A stretch of 64,000 nucleotides of DNA from Lactarius indigo (Eukaryota > Basidiomycota > Agaricomycetes > Russulales > Russulaceae), in the NCBI GenBank assembly GCA_025766275.1, contig JAFKAC010000007.1, positions 992,001 through 1,056,000 on the forward strand, given 5' to 3'. The notes under the pieces are model-generated. The model was given only the letters and a program-made list of their open reading frames with translations, did no database searches and was not told where the DNA came from. The position numbers and the translations under genes were made by a program. Positions 44,397 through 57,000 of this stretch are shown here, piece after piece (within the stretch, counting starts at the first letter, position 1; every line of letters starts with the position of its first letter).

Positions 44397-46054
44397 ATGT
44401 CGGCTCCCAACTGTACGGTACAGCCTGAGTTGCCGTTTGGCAACCGCGTTGGGCTTCTCGTTCTCTCTGAGATCTCTGTCGTTTCAGCTTGTGCAGTCAC
44501 TACCCTTTTGGCTTATATCACGGTACCTTCCCCACGCGTCTGGTTTCACAACAAATCTTGACTTGACTCCTGGCCAACAGTACAGCACAATCAGCATCCG
44601 CTCGGGCTCGACGCGTAGATGGAGAATAGAATCCCCGGTCCACCTTTTTCTTCTCAACCAGTTATTCTGTGACCTAATTCAGGCTCTTGGTGAGCAATGC
44701 TCTGTTTTAGGAGAAATTGTCTCTAATGGGTCACAGGCGGGCTGATGAACACGAAGTGGGCGTTTGATGGTGTGAGTGACTATACCCCACACACACGCAC
44801 GTATACACTGACGTCCCAAACCCAGGCAGTGTACGGGGGATCATTCTGTGCAGTACAAGGTAAGTAATCCAACGCTGGCATCTCGGCGCACAAACACCTA
44901 CAAAAATAGGCCTCATCAAACAAGTCGGTGATGTGGGAACTGCTCTCTCGTGAGTGACTGCGCAGTAGAAAATTCTTCTGAACTGATATTCAGCGTTACA
45001 TCAGGGCCGGGGTAAGCACACTTGACCTGAGTCCATTCTTTTGGAATGTCAACATGCGAACATATAGAACGTTGCCATATACACGTTCAGCACCCTCATA
45101 TTTCGGTTGAAACCCGATGCCAATGTATTTCGCGCTTCACTTATAGTGGCTGGCATATGGATCACAATCATCCTTGATGTATCCATCAATGTTGGTATTA
45201 ATGGAGCTTCACGCTTTTACCAGCCAACTGGACTTTGTGAGTTCCTTCTCCAAATCCGCAGAGGCGGGGAATGACGGTTTTTAAGGGTGCTTTATAGCGG
45301 ATGAGTTTCGAGTCCAGAGGACAGTTGCCGATTTCATGTGGATGTGGATCTCAGCCTTCTCGAGCTTGCTGGCCTATCTAGCCGTCTTTCTCGTACTGAA
45401 GGGCTTTGTTACGGTGGAGGGTTGGCGGGTTCGGTGGACATATGGACAAGAATCTCCGGTCATTCCCCGATCTCACACCCTGGCCTACAAAATGCTAGCG
45501 TGAGGATCACACGTAGAACTCTGGCTATTGCAATTGCTGATACCCTCCCTCTCAGTTATCCAATTATTTACATCATCACGGTAAGATTTCCGGTTTATCT
45601 TTTCGAGTTACTCACTTCGGCCTTTCAGATCCTCCCTTTGGCTGCCGCACGCTACAGCCAGTTTGCCGGGCATAAACCACGTACCGGTGTCACTATATTC
45701 GCAGATGGACTCTATCTGGCATCCGGCTTTCTCAACGTCCTTTTGTACGCGTATACGCGCCCCTTTCTACTGCCCCACAACAGCGACAGTTCAGACAATC
45801 GGACAGTCTCAATTCATTCCGAATTCGCGCAGAGCCGAAGCGATCTCCCTGGATCCGCAATCATTGGCAATACCCACGTTGTCGACAGAAATCCTTCACC
45901 TATTGAGCTCAAGTTGGCTGATCCAGCATACGACAATGACACTCCAGAAATGGCACACCACCAGCCCGGAACTCTTCCGATAACAACACGCGCTGGCCAT
46001 CCGGGGGAGACAATGGTTCGAAGGGGACTCCCCACTATATTCGACGACATATAA
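44397..46054 (+). CDS. seven-transmembrane receptor-like protein (fungal GPCR)
   Basis: Start MSAPNCTVQPELPFGNRVGL at 44397. The first helix is LLVLSEISVVSACAVTTLLA. Short exons then give WRIESPVHLFLLNQLFCDLI, GLMNTKWAFDG, FCAVQG and KQVGDVGTALS. Next comes FSTLIFRLKPDANVFRASLI and a helix (VAGIWIIIILDVSI), then DEFRVQRTVADFMWMWISAF with SLLAYLAVFLVLKGFV, TLAYKMLA, YPIIYIIT (helix 6 region), LPLAAARYSQFAG, and FADGLYLASGFLNVLLYAYT (helix 7). The last part is a disordered cytosolic tail ending LPTIFDDI. About seven introns. The layout matches the fungal cAMP-receptor/Git3-like GPCR group expanded in Agaricomycetes. Ligand unknown. Confidence 0.7.
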
Positions 46055-46833
46055 CCCGGACTCATGTTTTGTTACTGGTGCTACTGTGTGTTGTGTGTGT
46101 TTACCTTCAAATCTACTATACCTTTTCTTTTTTTCTTTTTTTTTGTTGGAAAGCGCTTTTATTTTCAATAGGTGGTCATTTGTCTGGACTAATTACTAGG
46201 AAATAAAGGGTAAATCTGGGGTCCGGGGTATCTACTACTATTCTGTGGTCACTTGAGTCTCTTCGCTTTGAGAAACATGGGCGGAAGTCAGTCAACACAC
46301 AAGATTACAGCACAAGATCATCAGCATTTTTTCTGAGGCCCTGGGAGGTACTGGGGGTACTGGAGCCAGCATGACAGTCTGCCAGAATCATGTCTGGATG
46401 CAGAATGATCCTGACTGAGCCAGACCAGCCAACTGGCAACTGACACATCCCAGTTGTATCCAGATGTAGATACAGATGTGAATACAGATCTTGCATGTCC
46501 GTTCAGTTGTCTGTCCAGGATCGAAGAGTATACATACAGAAACACTGCCAGTCATAAGTACAGTCTCAAGAACAGTCTCAAGGATTCACGCAGATGGCCG
46601 CCAGTCACGTTTGTTCCATACAGTCTCAAGGATTCATGTACAGATACTGGCAGTCATATTTCCAGACCGATGCTCGTGTATTTATGTACTACTGGTATCC
46701 GTGGTTCTATATACATAACACCCTCTGGCATACATGTGAGGACGCGCCGTCACCGTCACCCTTTCGCGCCCGATGGTCCCACCCTTCCATTCCCGTGCCA
46801 CTCCCCTACCTGGGTTGCGCCATGCCTCGGCAT
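46055..46833. other. intergenic with short direct repeats
   Basis: No gene. CAGTCTCAAG occurs three times within about 80 bp near 46560-46630, twice followed by GATTCA. GTAGATACAGATGTGAATACAG near 46465 is a loose repeat. Possible outer part of the Plavaka-type element, but I could not find its terminal repeats. Confidence 0.35.
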
Positions 46834-49468
46834 TCAATAATCACCTACTCCCTGAATGTCCGCCTCTTCATCCGTCCCATCGTCTGACACCACAATCTTG
46901 CTACGACCATCCGGTATGACTGAAGAACGTTGAGTTTCCATATTCGAGTTCCCGACACGATCTGCGAGGTACACCGAAGCCGCGCGCATGATTTGCACCC
47001 ATTTACGTTCACGTAGGTCACTTGTCGACTGCGAGTATTGGCACGCGACCCCACCCCAGGGATTGTTATCGAACGCACGGCTGGTGTTGTTGGTGGCTTT
47101 CTCGTCTTGAATATTGACCCCAGTTTTGAAGAGAGTGAGGCCGTGTTCCAACTGCGTGGACAATTAGTCTTGTATATGCATATGAGTGAAAACTTACTGC
47201 AGCGGTGCTAAGTGCTAGGGCACCAGTAGGGTAACCAAAATTCGTTGGTGCCTTCGCTACTCACCGGAGGTGCACGGCGAACACTTGGAGGAGCATGGGG
47301 GCAAGCCACGAACCTTTGGACGCCTTTGGGGCTCAAAAGCATCAGCACCTTGTGAGATGAATGAGTATGGATGCACGCACCTCCGGATCAGCGTATATGA
47401 GTGGAAATATAATGGGTTGTTCGTGTGGACGGGGTAGCAATCCACGAACAAATGTTGCAACTTCGCCTGAATCCCTCCTCAGTGTGGCGTCGTGCTTGAT
47501 AAAGTCACTGAGGATCGTGACCGCCTTCTTGCCAATGGTGCTTCGCCATTCATTGAGACGATCGATGACCTCAGAGAAAACAGAACATCAGTCGTGATTA
47601 CAGATGGAGTAGAATGTAAGGTGCACGACATGCGGGGGACTTACCACTTTCTTGATGGCAGGATTAGTATGCACGTCTTCCGTTCTCTCTGGCAGGCATT
47701 TATCCCACAAGCCCTGTATCGTCACTAAGAGATCTGGGTGCTCGTTAGTCCCAAATGTATCCAATAACGTCCCTGCCCAGTCAAGCACTCTGCGAACGAT
47801 GAGATCCCACTGTGCGAGTTCATGTTCTCCCGCGATTGGGATATCTGAGACCTTGAGGTTCCGGTAGGGCTTTGACAACTCATTGCCCTCAGACTTGATG
47901 ATGGGTCCTCGCATGGGGCCTGCACTGGTATTGACGTCCTTCTTCTTCACCACCAGGCCCACCTGCGAAGAGAGTCATTCAGTGGCAGCATTGCTAGAAA
48001 AAAAAACATACCGCAGACGTGGTGCGATTGCTGTTATAATTTGCAGATGGCTGTGACCCAGTTGGATGGAGAGGCGTGTGCTTTGCCTTCTTCGCAGTAT
48101 GGGCAGCCTGCAGTGAGCTTGGAATTTCATCGTCATCAAAAATTCCTGACGGCCAGAGATCTCGTGCACTATCCAACCCTTCACTGGTGCTTCGCGTGCG
48201 TGACCATGCCGACGTCCGAGAGGATGGTCTTGATTGTGATAGCTCACTTGCCACTGTAACGCAATCGTCGTCAGCATCAACAATGGTTGGGGCTCGCCGG
48301 GGTTGGGTGGGAATCAAAGTGGGGTCTTTCAGTGAGGGATTGAACATGGTAGCGGACTTCTTATACTTGCTACTGGAGCCTGAATCGTTGAGGAGCTTCC
48401 GCCAGTCCTTTCGCAAGCCGCTAGCGGTGGCAGTCTCACCCTTTCGCTTCTTGATTTTTTTCTGCGGCCTGTTTGCTCACATCATCAAGTGCATGATCGA
48501 TGAGTCAGGTATTACAGTATGACTTGGTCATTGGTCACGCCGACTCACCGCTTGGTACGCTGATCCTCTTCGTCTTCTCTCTCATCGCTACTGTCCTCAA
48601 TAGGCTCCTCAGGCTTTCTCTTATGGCCTGACACAGCAGATGTCTTGCGCGCTCGAGTGACCTCTTCACGGAGGCTATGATTTGCAGCCGGAGTTGGCGC
48701 CTCGTGGGGTTAAAACGTGTGAGTTTGCCATCATGATAACGGGAATGTGTCACTTACCTTTGTTTTCTTTTTTCCTTTATCAACGCTCCCACCTTTGGGT
48801 TTTTTCTTTCCCGTCTTTTTCTTCCTCCTCGCCACGATTTCATCCTCGAGTTCTTCAAGTCTGCTGTCTGAGTGTTCACTCTCATCTTCGTCTGTATCTG
48901 GGCCTTCGTCTATGGAGTCAGAGTCACTTTCATACTCGTCGTCACTGTCGTCATCATCACTATCTCGAACCACAACTTTACGGCCTTCAGGACCTTCTGG
49001 TTCAGACATATGCACATCGCTGTCAAGGTTGCTTTCACTGGTAGTACATTAACGGTCAGCGATCAGCTTGGATGTCGTCAATGTGGACATTATCTACCTC
49101 TGGACTTGGTTGGATGCTGTGTCTTCGGGCTCCTTGGCTTCTGAGTGATCCACCTCAGATTCACCGTCGCTGTGGCTACCCCTGAACCTGTGAGTATCCG
49201 AGTCGCTGTCGCCTTCGTTGATGATGTTGGGATAGGCTTTATCCTCTCGGCGAAGAGCGTCTTCTACCTCAGCGACTTGGGCAACTATCGCTCGCCGATT
49301 TTTCTTGGCCACCGCAGCTTCTTTCTTTTCTTTGGACGCTTTGGCTTGGTCATCAGCGGCTTTTTTGGATGTAGTGCGGCGTTTCTGTTTCAAGTCATTT
49401 ATGATTTTCCCAGGGTGAGTATTCGCGTTTGCACAACGAGTCCGTGGCCTAGAGGCATTGTCTGACAT
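46834..49468 (-). CDS. DUF6532-like protein paired with Plavaka transposase
   Basis: Start MSDNASRPRTRCANANTHPG at 49468, followed by a Lys/Ala-rich coiled segment (KAADDQAKASKEKKEAAVAK) and acidic Ser-rich linkers (EGDSDSDTHRFRGSHSDGES; SDDDDSDDEYESDSDSIDEG). The C-terminal folded part has IAGEHELAQWDLIVRRVLDW, HPDLLVTIQGLWDKCLP, INEWRSTIGKKAVTILSDFI, then VEHGLTLFKTG and SDLRERKWVQIMRAASVYLA, ending DIQGVGDY. This order resembles the DUF6532-type proteins abundant in Agaricomycete repeats. The family name is from memory and tentative. Many introns, not all resolved. Transcribed away from the adjacent transposase, suggesting both belong to one element. Confidence 0.5.
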
Positions 49469-49790
49469 GGTTGGAATAAAAAAAACAGACACGTATACAG
49501 GGTGGTTGGGTGGTAAGGACCAGGAGGTTGACTTTGACGCTAACCGACCACAGCTGCGTTCTTACCTCCTTTGATGCTAACCGACCACAACTGCGTTCTT
49601 ACCTCCTTTGATGGCCCGTGCGTCAATCAACAATTTCACGGTGTCAGGGTTTTTGTTTATGTTCGAAATTCTACTCACTGTATTGTCATATGCAGATTCA
49701 TATCCCTTGTCCTTACCTGGGCTGTTGCAAGAAATTTATTGGACATCGTGGGTGAACGAAGCACATTCGCAAAGTCCATCATCTACGTAG

Positions 49791-52700
49791 GATTCCTACC
49801 GCACGCCAACCAACTCATGCAAGCACAACACCGACCCCATCACCTCCTGGAAGTCCTCAGCGATCACCAAGCCCTTCCACCACTGGCCACCAGCAGTCTC
49901 CCAGCCCCCCAATCGCCAGTCCGCAGCCGCCATCAAGTCCTTCCTCCTCCGCTGCTGCCGACAACAACCATCCCCAAGTGAACCATTGTCATCAGAGATT
50001 CCACAAGCGCAAACACCCTCGACTCTACGGTATGAGATTTCGCCTTTGTTCACCTACCGGCATAGTCTGACTGCAATGCTTATCACCTTATCACTCAGGA
50101 TGTCCTACTGACATCAATGGAATTCCATTGCCAGAGGCGACACCTCCCCCTGCACGCTCTGATTTACCACCAGACGACTGGAGTCCTTTCAAAGATGCTG
50201 CGCATTTCCTCCTAGCAGACTTTTTGTTCCGTAAGGCCCAGATGTCGGCATCAAATATTACCGAACTTTTTGATTTCTGGGCACTATCTGTGGAGAAGTA
50301 CGACATCGTGGCCCCGTATGATTCACATCGTACTCTCTATGCGACAATTGACGCCATACAGGACGGCGACGCGCCATGGCAGTGCTTATCTGTTAATGCA
50401 GCATCCGATGATGATCCACAGCATGCACCGGAATGGAGAAGGGAAGAGTACGAGGTCTGGTATCGGGATCCAGACGTAGTCATCCGCAACCTACTCGATA
50501 ATCCGGACTTCGCTTCTCAGTTCGACACCGCTCCATATATCATGACCGACACCCAAGGTGAACATAGATGGACAGATTTTATGAGTGGGCAGTTTGCGTG
50601 GCGACGGAGCGTGAGTACTTCGTATCCAAGTATATTGGTGTTCTAACTACATGTCCATCATTGGTAGGAGATGATATACAGTGGTGATCCGACAATGGAG
50701 GGCGCCATGTACTGCGCCGTGATACTAGGGAGTGACAAAACGACAGTCAGTGTCGCAACAGGGCACGTCGAGTACCACCCACTATACTTGTCTGTGGGCA
50801 ACCTCCACAATGAGGCTCGGCGTGGACACAGGAATGGAGTCATACCAATCGCATTTCTTGCGATCCCCAAGGGTTCGTCGTCATTTTCAGATCGGGGCGA
50901 GGTTTACTCATTAACACCCTCAATCTAGCTGGTAGGGGGTTCGATGACGACGACAAGTTCCGCAAATTCAAACGACAGTTGTACCACTCTTCCATCAGTG
51001 CTATTTTGGAGTCATTGCGACCAGGAATGACGACACCCGTAGTGCGTCGCTGTCCAGATGGACACTACCGTCGAGTGGTATACAATATCGGGCCGTTTAT
51101 TGCTGACTACCCTGAACAAGTTATGCTTGCGGGGGTGGTACAGGGCTGGTGTCTGAGGTACAGAACCTCACCGCTCTATACTTCACACTGGCTCACTTAG
51201 CGGCGCTCCTAATCCACTGTCTGTGTAGGTGCACCTCTCAGGCAAGAGATCTGGATGGGGCTGGAGGATGCCGAGTGCGTGTGCTCACTGACCTTCTCGT
51301 GTCCAGCCCTGAAATCAGCTCTGCCGAGCTGTGGGATACGTATGGGATTGACAACGACGTCATTGTACGTGTGTCGCTCTTATTTGTGCATAGGTGACTC
51401 AAACCCGTTTCTTAGCCGTTCACTAATGACTTTCCACGTGCCAATATCCATGAAAGTCTCTCGCCAGATTTACTGCATCAAATCATCAAGGGATCGTTCA
51501 AGGATCACCTCGTCAAGTGGACATGCAAGTATATTGCGGCAATATACACTAAGTCTCGCGCTGCCGAGATCCTGGATGACATTGATAGAAGGTGGGTAGG
51601 TATGTACTACAATATCATAATATGACCCTACAACTTTCACATAGGATCGCAATGACCCCACCATTTCCTGGACTACGTAGATTCAAGCATGGTTGATGGT
51701 TTAAACAATGGACGGGAGACGATTCGAAGGCGTTGATGAAGGTGAGTATGCCGATTGGGTCGACGTTTGGGCATCCGAGTCTTTGATTTCGCTAATGCAA
51801 TGCAAGGTCTACATACCCGCTATTGCAGAATATGTGCCTCCCGTCCGGTGTCCGCCCCAAGGGATTCAATCTCCCACACCAGCACTCCATGGTGCATTAC
51901 GTGCACCTGATTCAAGAATTCGGCGCACCGAATGGGTTATGCTCTTCGATCACTGAGTCTCGGCACATCACTGCAGTGAAGAAACCGTGGCGACGCTCAA
52001 ATCGTTACAAGCCACTTGGGCAGATGTTGCTGACGAACCAGCGACTTGACAAGCTCTTGTCTGCTCATGTCAATTTCATAGCACGCGGGATGTTATCTGA
52101 AGAGCGAATGCCAAGCCCAGTCACAAGGCCTGCCAGTAACAATGACGAAGATGCCGATGGTGCTATCGATGGCGATATCGAAGGGGAGGTGGTTCTTGCC
52201 GTTCGCCCACGTAAGTCCTCTCTTTTCAATTCTCGTGACAGGTAACTCATGTCGCAGAGTCCGGGTATCCCACTGATCTTGCATCCCTGGCCGAACACAT
52301 TCACACGCCCAACCTGCCACTACTCGCGCAGCAATTCCTCTTTGACCAGCTCAACCCCAATGAACCACCTGCAGTACAGCAGCCTTGGGCAGTCCTTCCC
52401 AACATCCAATCGAAGGTGTTGGTGTTCCATTCTGCACGTGCCATATTCTATGCGCCAAGCGACGTTTCGGGTTCACATGGCATGCACCGCCAAATAATTC
52501 AGTCCACACCTTCTTGGCGTCAGAAGGAAGCACAATACGATTGTGTCCTGATTGTAGAAGATCAGGGCCAGCCAGGAATGCAGGGAATGATCGTTGGGCG
52601 CGTTCGTACATTTTTCTCTTTTACGTACAATGAAACTGTTTACCCTTGCGCCCTCATTGATCGCTTTAAACGTGTAGGCCGGGGTCCCGATCCTGTTACA

Positions 52701-52913
52701 GGGATGTGGAGAGTTCAGCCAGAGTTTATTGGCTCGCGGCATGCTCAGTGTGTGGTACACATCAAGACGATCTTGCATAATGTTCACCTGATACCGGTTT
52801 TTGGTTCAGGGTCCATTCCCCATCAGCTTCATTATTCCAACTCACTAGACTTGTTCTCAATGTACTACGTTAATAAATATGCAGACCATCACTCGTTTGA
52901 GGTGGTGGTCTAG
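49791..52913 (+). CDS. Plavaka-type transposase (CACTA-like, Agaricomycete)
   Basis: Exons read: RKHPRLYG spliced to CPTDINGIPLPEATPPPARS; DDWSPFKDAAHFLLADFLFR and KAQMSASNITELFDFW; then EEYEVWYRDPDVVIRNLLDN; YCAVILGSDKTTVSVATGHV with YHPLYLSVGNLHNEARRGHR. Next come GPFIADYPEQVMLAG, HESLSPDLLHQIIKGSFKDH, VKVYIPAIAEYV-type sequence, FGAPNGLCSSITESRHITAV with KKPWRRSNRYKPLGQMLLTN, and a C-terminus VFGSGSIPHQLHYSNSLDLF, YYVNKYADHH, FEVVV. These blocks and their order are the hallmark of Plavaka transposases. About ten introns. No obvious premature stop was seen in the exons followed. The 5' start is not resolved; an in-frame TAG lies just before 49791, probably intronic. Confidence 0.8.
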
Positions 52914-54223
52914 AATCAGACTCTAGCGTGATGGCGTGCTTCGCCTATTGTTCGCCAATTGATAGTTTCTGCTCCGGTCCGCCGGTTGCCATCCTTCCGA
53001 TGTAACAGCAGCACGGCCCTTGGGCCCGAAACTGGCTGTTTCCGAGTATCTCAGCCACTCCGAAACTGTCAGCCGTCACGCCTTATCTTGTCCATCACCA
53101 TCAACTTGTTTTTCGCTCACTTTGCCTTGCCTCACTTTTTCTTCTCTCTCTTCCAACATCTTATCCTCGAAACTGTCATTTCTCGCCTCGCACCCCTGTC
53201 CCTTCCGCCATCGCCGGACACCCCTCGATCGCCCGCACCATACCGGCGTCGGGGCTAACGTTGCCTTCAAGCCTCCCAACTGCGACGCCAACGGCCTCAA
53301 GTCAACCATGCTTCCACCACTCACCATTCCTTTGCTTTCCCCGACATCTTCATCGCCTCCTTCATGTCTTCACCCTCGGCCGATCGACTTCGCATCATCG
53401 CCTCTCAAGCCACGACTCTTCGTCGGATTATTCTAGTTCGCGCTCTCTGTCTCGGGCACAGGCGCGCCCAATATCTTTTAAATTTTCCTTTCTTCTGACG
53501 CTTTCTTTGTACTCGTAGTGCGCGTCATTGATACCTCCGGCGCTGTCGTTCGGCCACGCTCCCTTGTTCTCCGACTCTCCTACTTCCATGATGATTCGTA
53601 CCCTTTTCCCCGTGCTCGCCTCATGTTTCCACCTGTTGATTCCCTCTCCGCCTTCGACTTTTAGTTTACTTTTCCCCACCTTACCTTTCCCTCCTCACAC
53701 TTCTCGACTTAGTCGCGTTTTTGTTTTGTTGACCTTAGGTACAGTCCGCATGTATAAAGGTCTTGGGTTTGCATTCGGAATGTATCAGTTGATCTGCCCA
53801 TGACTACTCACGCACGCGCTTTCGAGCACGTTCACCAAAGGCCTGTTCCAACATATACGGCCTTTTACCACCTGACTACCACCTAGGCACATCGTACATG
53901 TCCACGTTACTAGTGCATGACGTTTGCTCACTTCCCCTCTACATAACCCGGCACGCTCTGAGATTGGTAAAGAGGCCTGGATTATTGCCTGGAAAGAAAG
54001 CAAAAGACAGGCCTTGCCTGGCTGGACATCTGGCAGAAAATTAAGGATCTGGAAACGACGCTGACTCCTGGCATTCTGGAACCTGTCTGGGAACAGACTG
54101 GAAAATATCTTCCAGTTCTCCCAGTACATACAGGTCATCCAGTCCCCAAACAAAATGCTGATGATCGTGCACTTCTTGAGTAAACTCTCCACTCACTTTC
54201 ATTTCACGCCGTCTGTTCATTTA
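52914..54223. other. intergenic, pyrimidine-rich
   Basis: Plus strand 53000-53750 is strongly C/T-rich, like a fungal promoter or 5' leader. ORFs have no domain. No transposon ends identified. Confidence 0.35.
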
Positions 54224-54455
54224 ATTCAAGCTTGAAGCTTCAACGCGACGAACTTACGCCCATCGGGGAACTTCTTCCCGATTTCCCAGATTCATATCAC
54301 TCTGGATGGTGAACATGAAATTGCCAAGCAGCAGCTGGCTGCGCGTCACAAAGACCGAGCTCTCATCGCTCCTAGGAGGTGTAAGTACTGCTTTCGAAAA
54401 CAGATGACCAGCTAGAAATCTTGGAGCAACTGGTTTGCACTTCGACTCTAGGCAT

Positions 54456-54469
54456 CCAACCCGCTTACT
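54456..54469. repeat. LINE target-site duplication, left
   Basis: CCAACCCGCTTACT, directly before the poly-T. Same 14 bases at 58389-58402. Confidence 0.9.
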
Positions 54470-55186
54470 TTTTTTTTTTTTTTTGAATCCATTTTTGTGC
54501 GCCTTTGGGAGTTGTACCCCACGTAGCACTACACATTCTATTCTATGTGTGTCCAAATTCCAGCTCTTTCCAGTTGTCTCACTGCACATCTTATGTCTCC
54601 CCTGGCCCCCACGGGGCCGGCGTGGCTTCTCATCAAGCATTGAGATTGGAAGGGCGGATAAACCGCCAGGGCGTAAGGTGCGGGCTTGGTGTTCTTGAGT
54701 TTAGGTTTTTTGGTGTGGCCGCTACCTTCGTCATCCGCCTCTCTCTTTGTGTCTTGAATGAACCCTTAGTGATAGGTTCGGCAAGTTGGGGAGATGTGTT
54801 GTTGCTCTTGGTGTGCCGTGTGTTTGTCGTGTGGGTTTAGTGCTGCTGGTTTCCTCCATCGTTTCCATTCTGTGCTCCTCCTACTCCATCTGTGATCTCT
54901 CTTCGCTTCCCATCCTCTGCAAATCTCCCTGTCTCCTGGATGAATCTAATGACTTGTACCGCTGTTTTGGGATTCAAGATTAGCTTCGCGAAGTCTTTTT
55001 CTCTTGTGCTGCGCTTTTTGGTGAGGCCCCATCTCTCATGGGCATATGCTGGGCAATCTAGAATGAAATGTTGTGCATTTTCGGTGTGGTAACCACAGGC
55101 TGGGCAGCTCGCGCTGGCCGCTCTTTTAAATCTGTAGAGGTATGCATTCAGAGGGAAGTGCCCCACTCTGATTTGGTACAACCAAC

Positions 55187-57000
55187 TGGCGTGTTATGCT
55201 CCACCTGTCACGAACTCCCCTGCTACCCTCCCTTTTCTGTCCTTACCTGATCCATTTCCCTTCTCGACCATTACCTTTCTTGAACCCATGCTTTCTCCTT
55301 ATCTGATTGTTCTAGCACCTTCTGTGCTATTCTTGTTCAACCTTCTCCTGCTTTGCTGGCACGACACCATCTTGTACGATAATGGCATCATCTTTCCAGC
55401 ACATCTTGCCAGCACACCACTCTATCTATAGCAACCAGTAGCACTATGTGCTCAGGCACAATCCTGTACTATATAAGGAACCTTGTAGTGCGCCTTAGCT
55501 CCTTAGCTTTGGCTTAATCAACTATCTGCGTTGTATCTCCCATTGACTCCTTGAGTGCCTCAGTTCCTTCAGCACTCAAGCCCTTAACCCAGGACCCCAG
55601 ACCCTTGACCCTTATCCCCTTTGGGTCATTCCCCTCTCAGCCTCTGTGCAGGCTTCCCCTTGACTTCACTCTTATCCTCTTCCTGTCTTACTGGTCAGCC
55701 CAGTGACACGTGACCCTTGGACTTAGGCCATCGAGCTTGTCCATTACTACAGACTCAGTCACCTTAGCACAAGGGGCTGTTACAGAAGGACCTTCCCACC
55801 TCAGCATAGGGGGATTGCCACAGACTCAGCTACCTTAGCGTAGGAGCTGTTACAGAGGACCTTAGGAGTCGTTGCACACAGTGCCGATCCGACTTGGCTG
55901 TTGACTGCCACGTGACAGGAAGCCATTACAGAAGACCACCACGCCCCCGCAGAGGCGTGACACCACCGGCGTCAGTCCGACCTGGACTTAGGTAGGCGTA
56001 ATCAACTTAGCGAAGATAAGGCGAATGGGGACCACTTTGTTGAGATGCGACTATTAAAGTCACATGTCTCGTGGGATCTGATTGAGTCAGCCCACATACT
56101 ATATACGGTATCTGTCCCTTATGGACTTATGGACACTCCGGACTCATATGGACCGCTTTTGTTTATCTTTATTGTTAGATCCATATATGGTTCTTATTGT
56201 TCTTTCTATTGTTAAGATACCGGTATTGTCTGCTTTAGGCAGCTATTGTTCTCTGCCATCCAATGGTGTTTCTCCCTCTGGCGCACAGACCACCTGTATT
56301 GTGTTTGGGTCACCAGTGCGCACAGACCATTATTATCTAAGCATCCTGTATATAAGGACTGCTGTTTTCGCCTCTACACTTCAGAGTTCCCTTCACCTCT
56401 GAAGTGTAAGTTCCCTTCTCTTTACTTCTCTTACTACCTTTACTCATAGGCGTTGCTTCTTTAGTAACTTGTCTTACTAGGTATGCAGTTGTAATAGAGT
56501 TCCCTTCACCTCTGAAGTTAACTTGTCTTACTAGCTGTTTAAGCTTATCCCTTGCTTGTTAGTTCTGCGCTTCAACACACTTGTCAACCCAACGCAGGCT
56601 GAACAGGGGCACGATGGCACACGCTGCAGCAAAGAATGAAAGAAGGCTATCCCTTGGCGGATAGAAGTGGAAGTACACTTAGTCCAAGACTAAGGCAGAC
56701 AAGGAGTGAGTCAAGAGGTGGATTGAAGAAGACCAAGATGAGGCCTCTTGGTCTTCCTGGACAACTATTTATACAGGTATACACGGGCTTTAAAGTGCCG
56801 CTAGAATAATAGGAAACCAATAGTGTAACTAGCTCGAACCCTAGTACAGCTATCCTAGGAATGAGTCATGCATGAGTCACAATCACATGCGAACTACTAT
56901 GCTGACTGATGTGATGTAAGAGTCCATGACTAATATCAATACCGGACTGTAGTCATAACTGGTCATGAGTCGTATGTGGAGTCTGTACCATAACATGGTG
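55187..57000 (+). mobile_element. LTR-type insertion (55192-56995) within the LINE
   Basis: Ends TGTTATGCTCC and ACCATAACA, target duplication TGGCG (55187-55191) and TGGTG (56996-57000), one CpG transition apart. Contains TATATAAGG at about 55470 and the CTTGGTCTTC inverted repeat near 56725-56755, as in the block at 1357-2500. No coding region. About 1.26 kb once the nested solo LTR is subtracted. Best read as a solo LTR. Confidence 0.7.
56033..56582. mobile_element. solo LTR (56038-56577), third-level nested insertion
   Basis: Starts TGTTGAGATGCGAC and ends GCGCTTCAACA (6-bp inverted ends TGTTGA/TCAACA), 540 bp. Flanked by CACTT at 56033-56037 and 56578-56582. Contains CTGTATATAAGG near 56348 and the repeat GAGTTCCCTTCACCTCTGAAGT twice (shown here in part), near 56384 and 56498. 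Confidence 0.85.
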
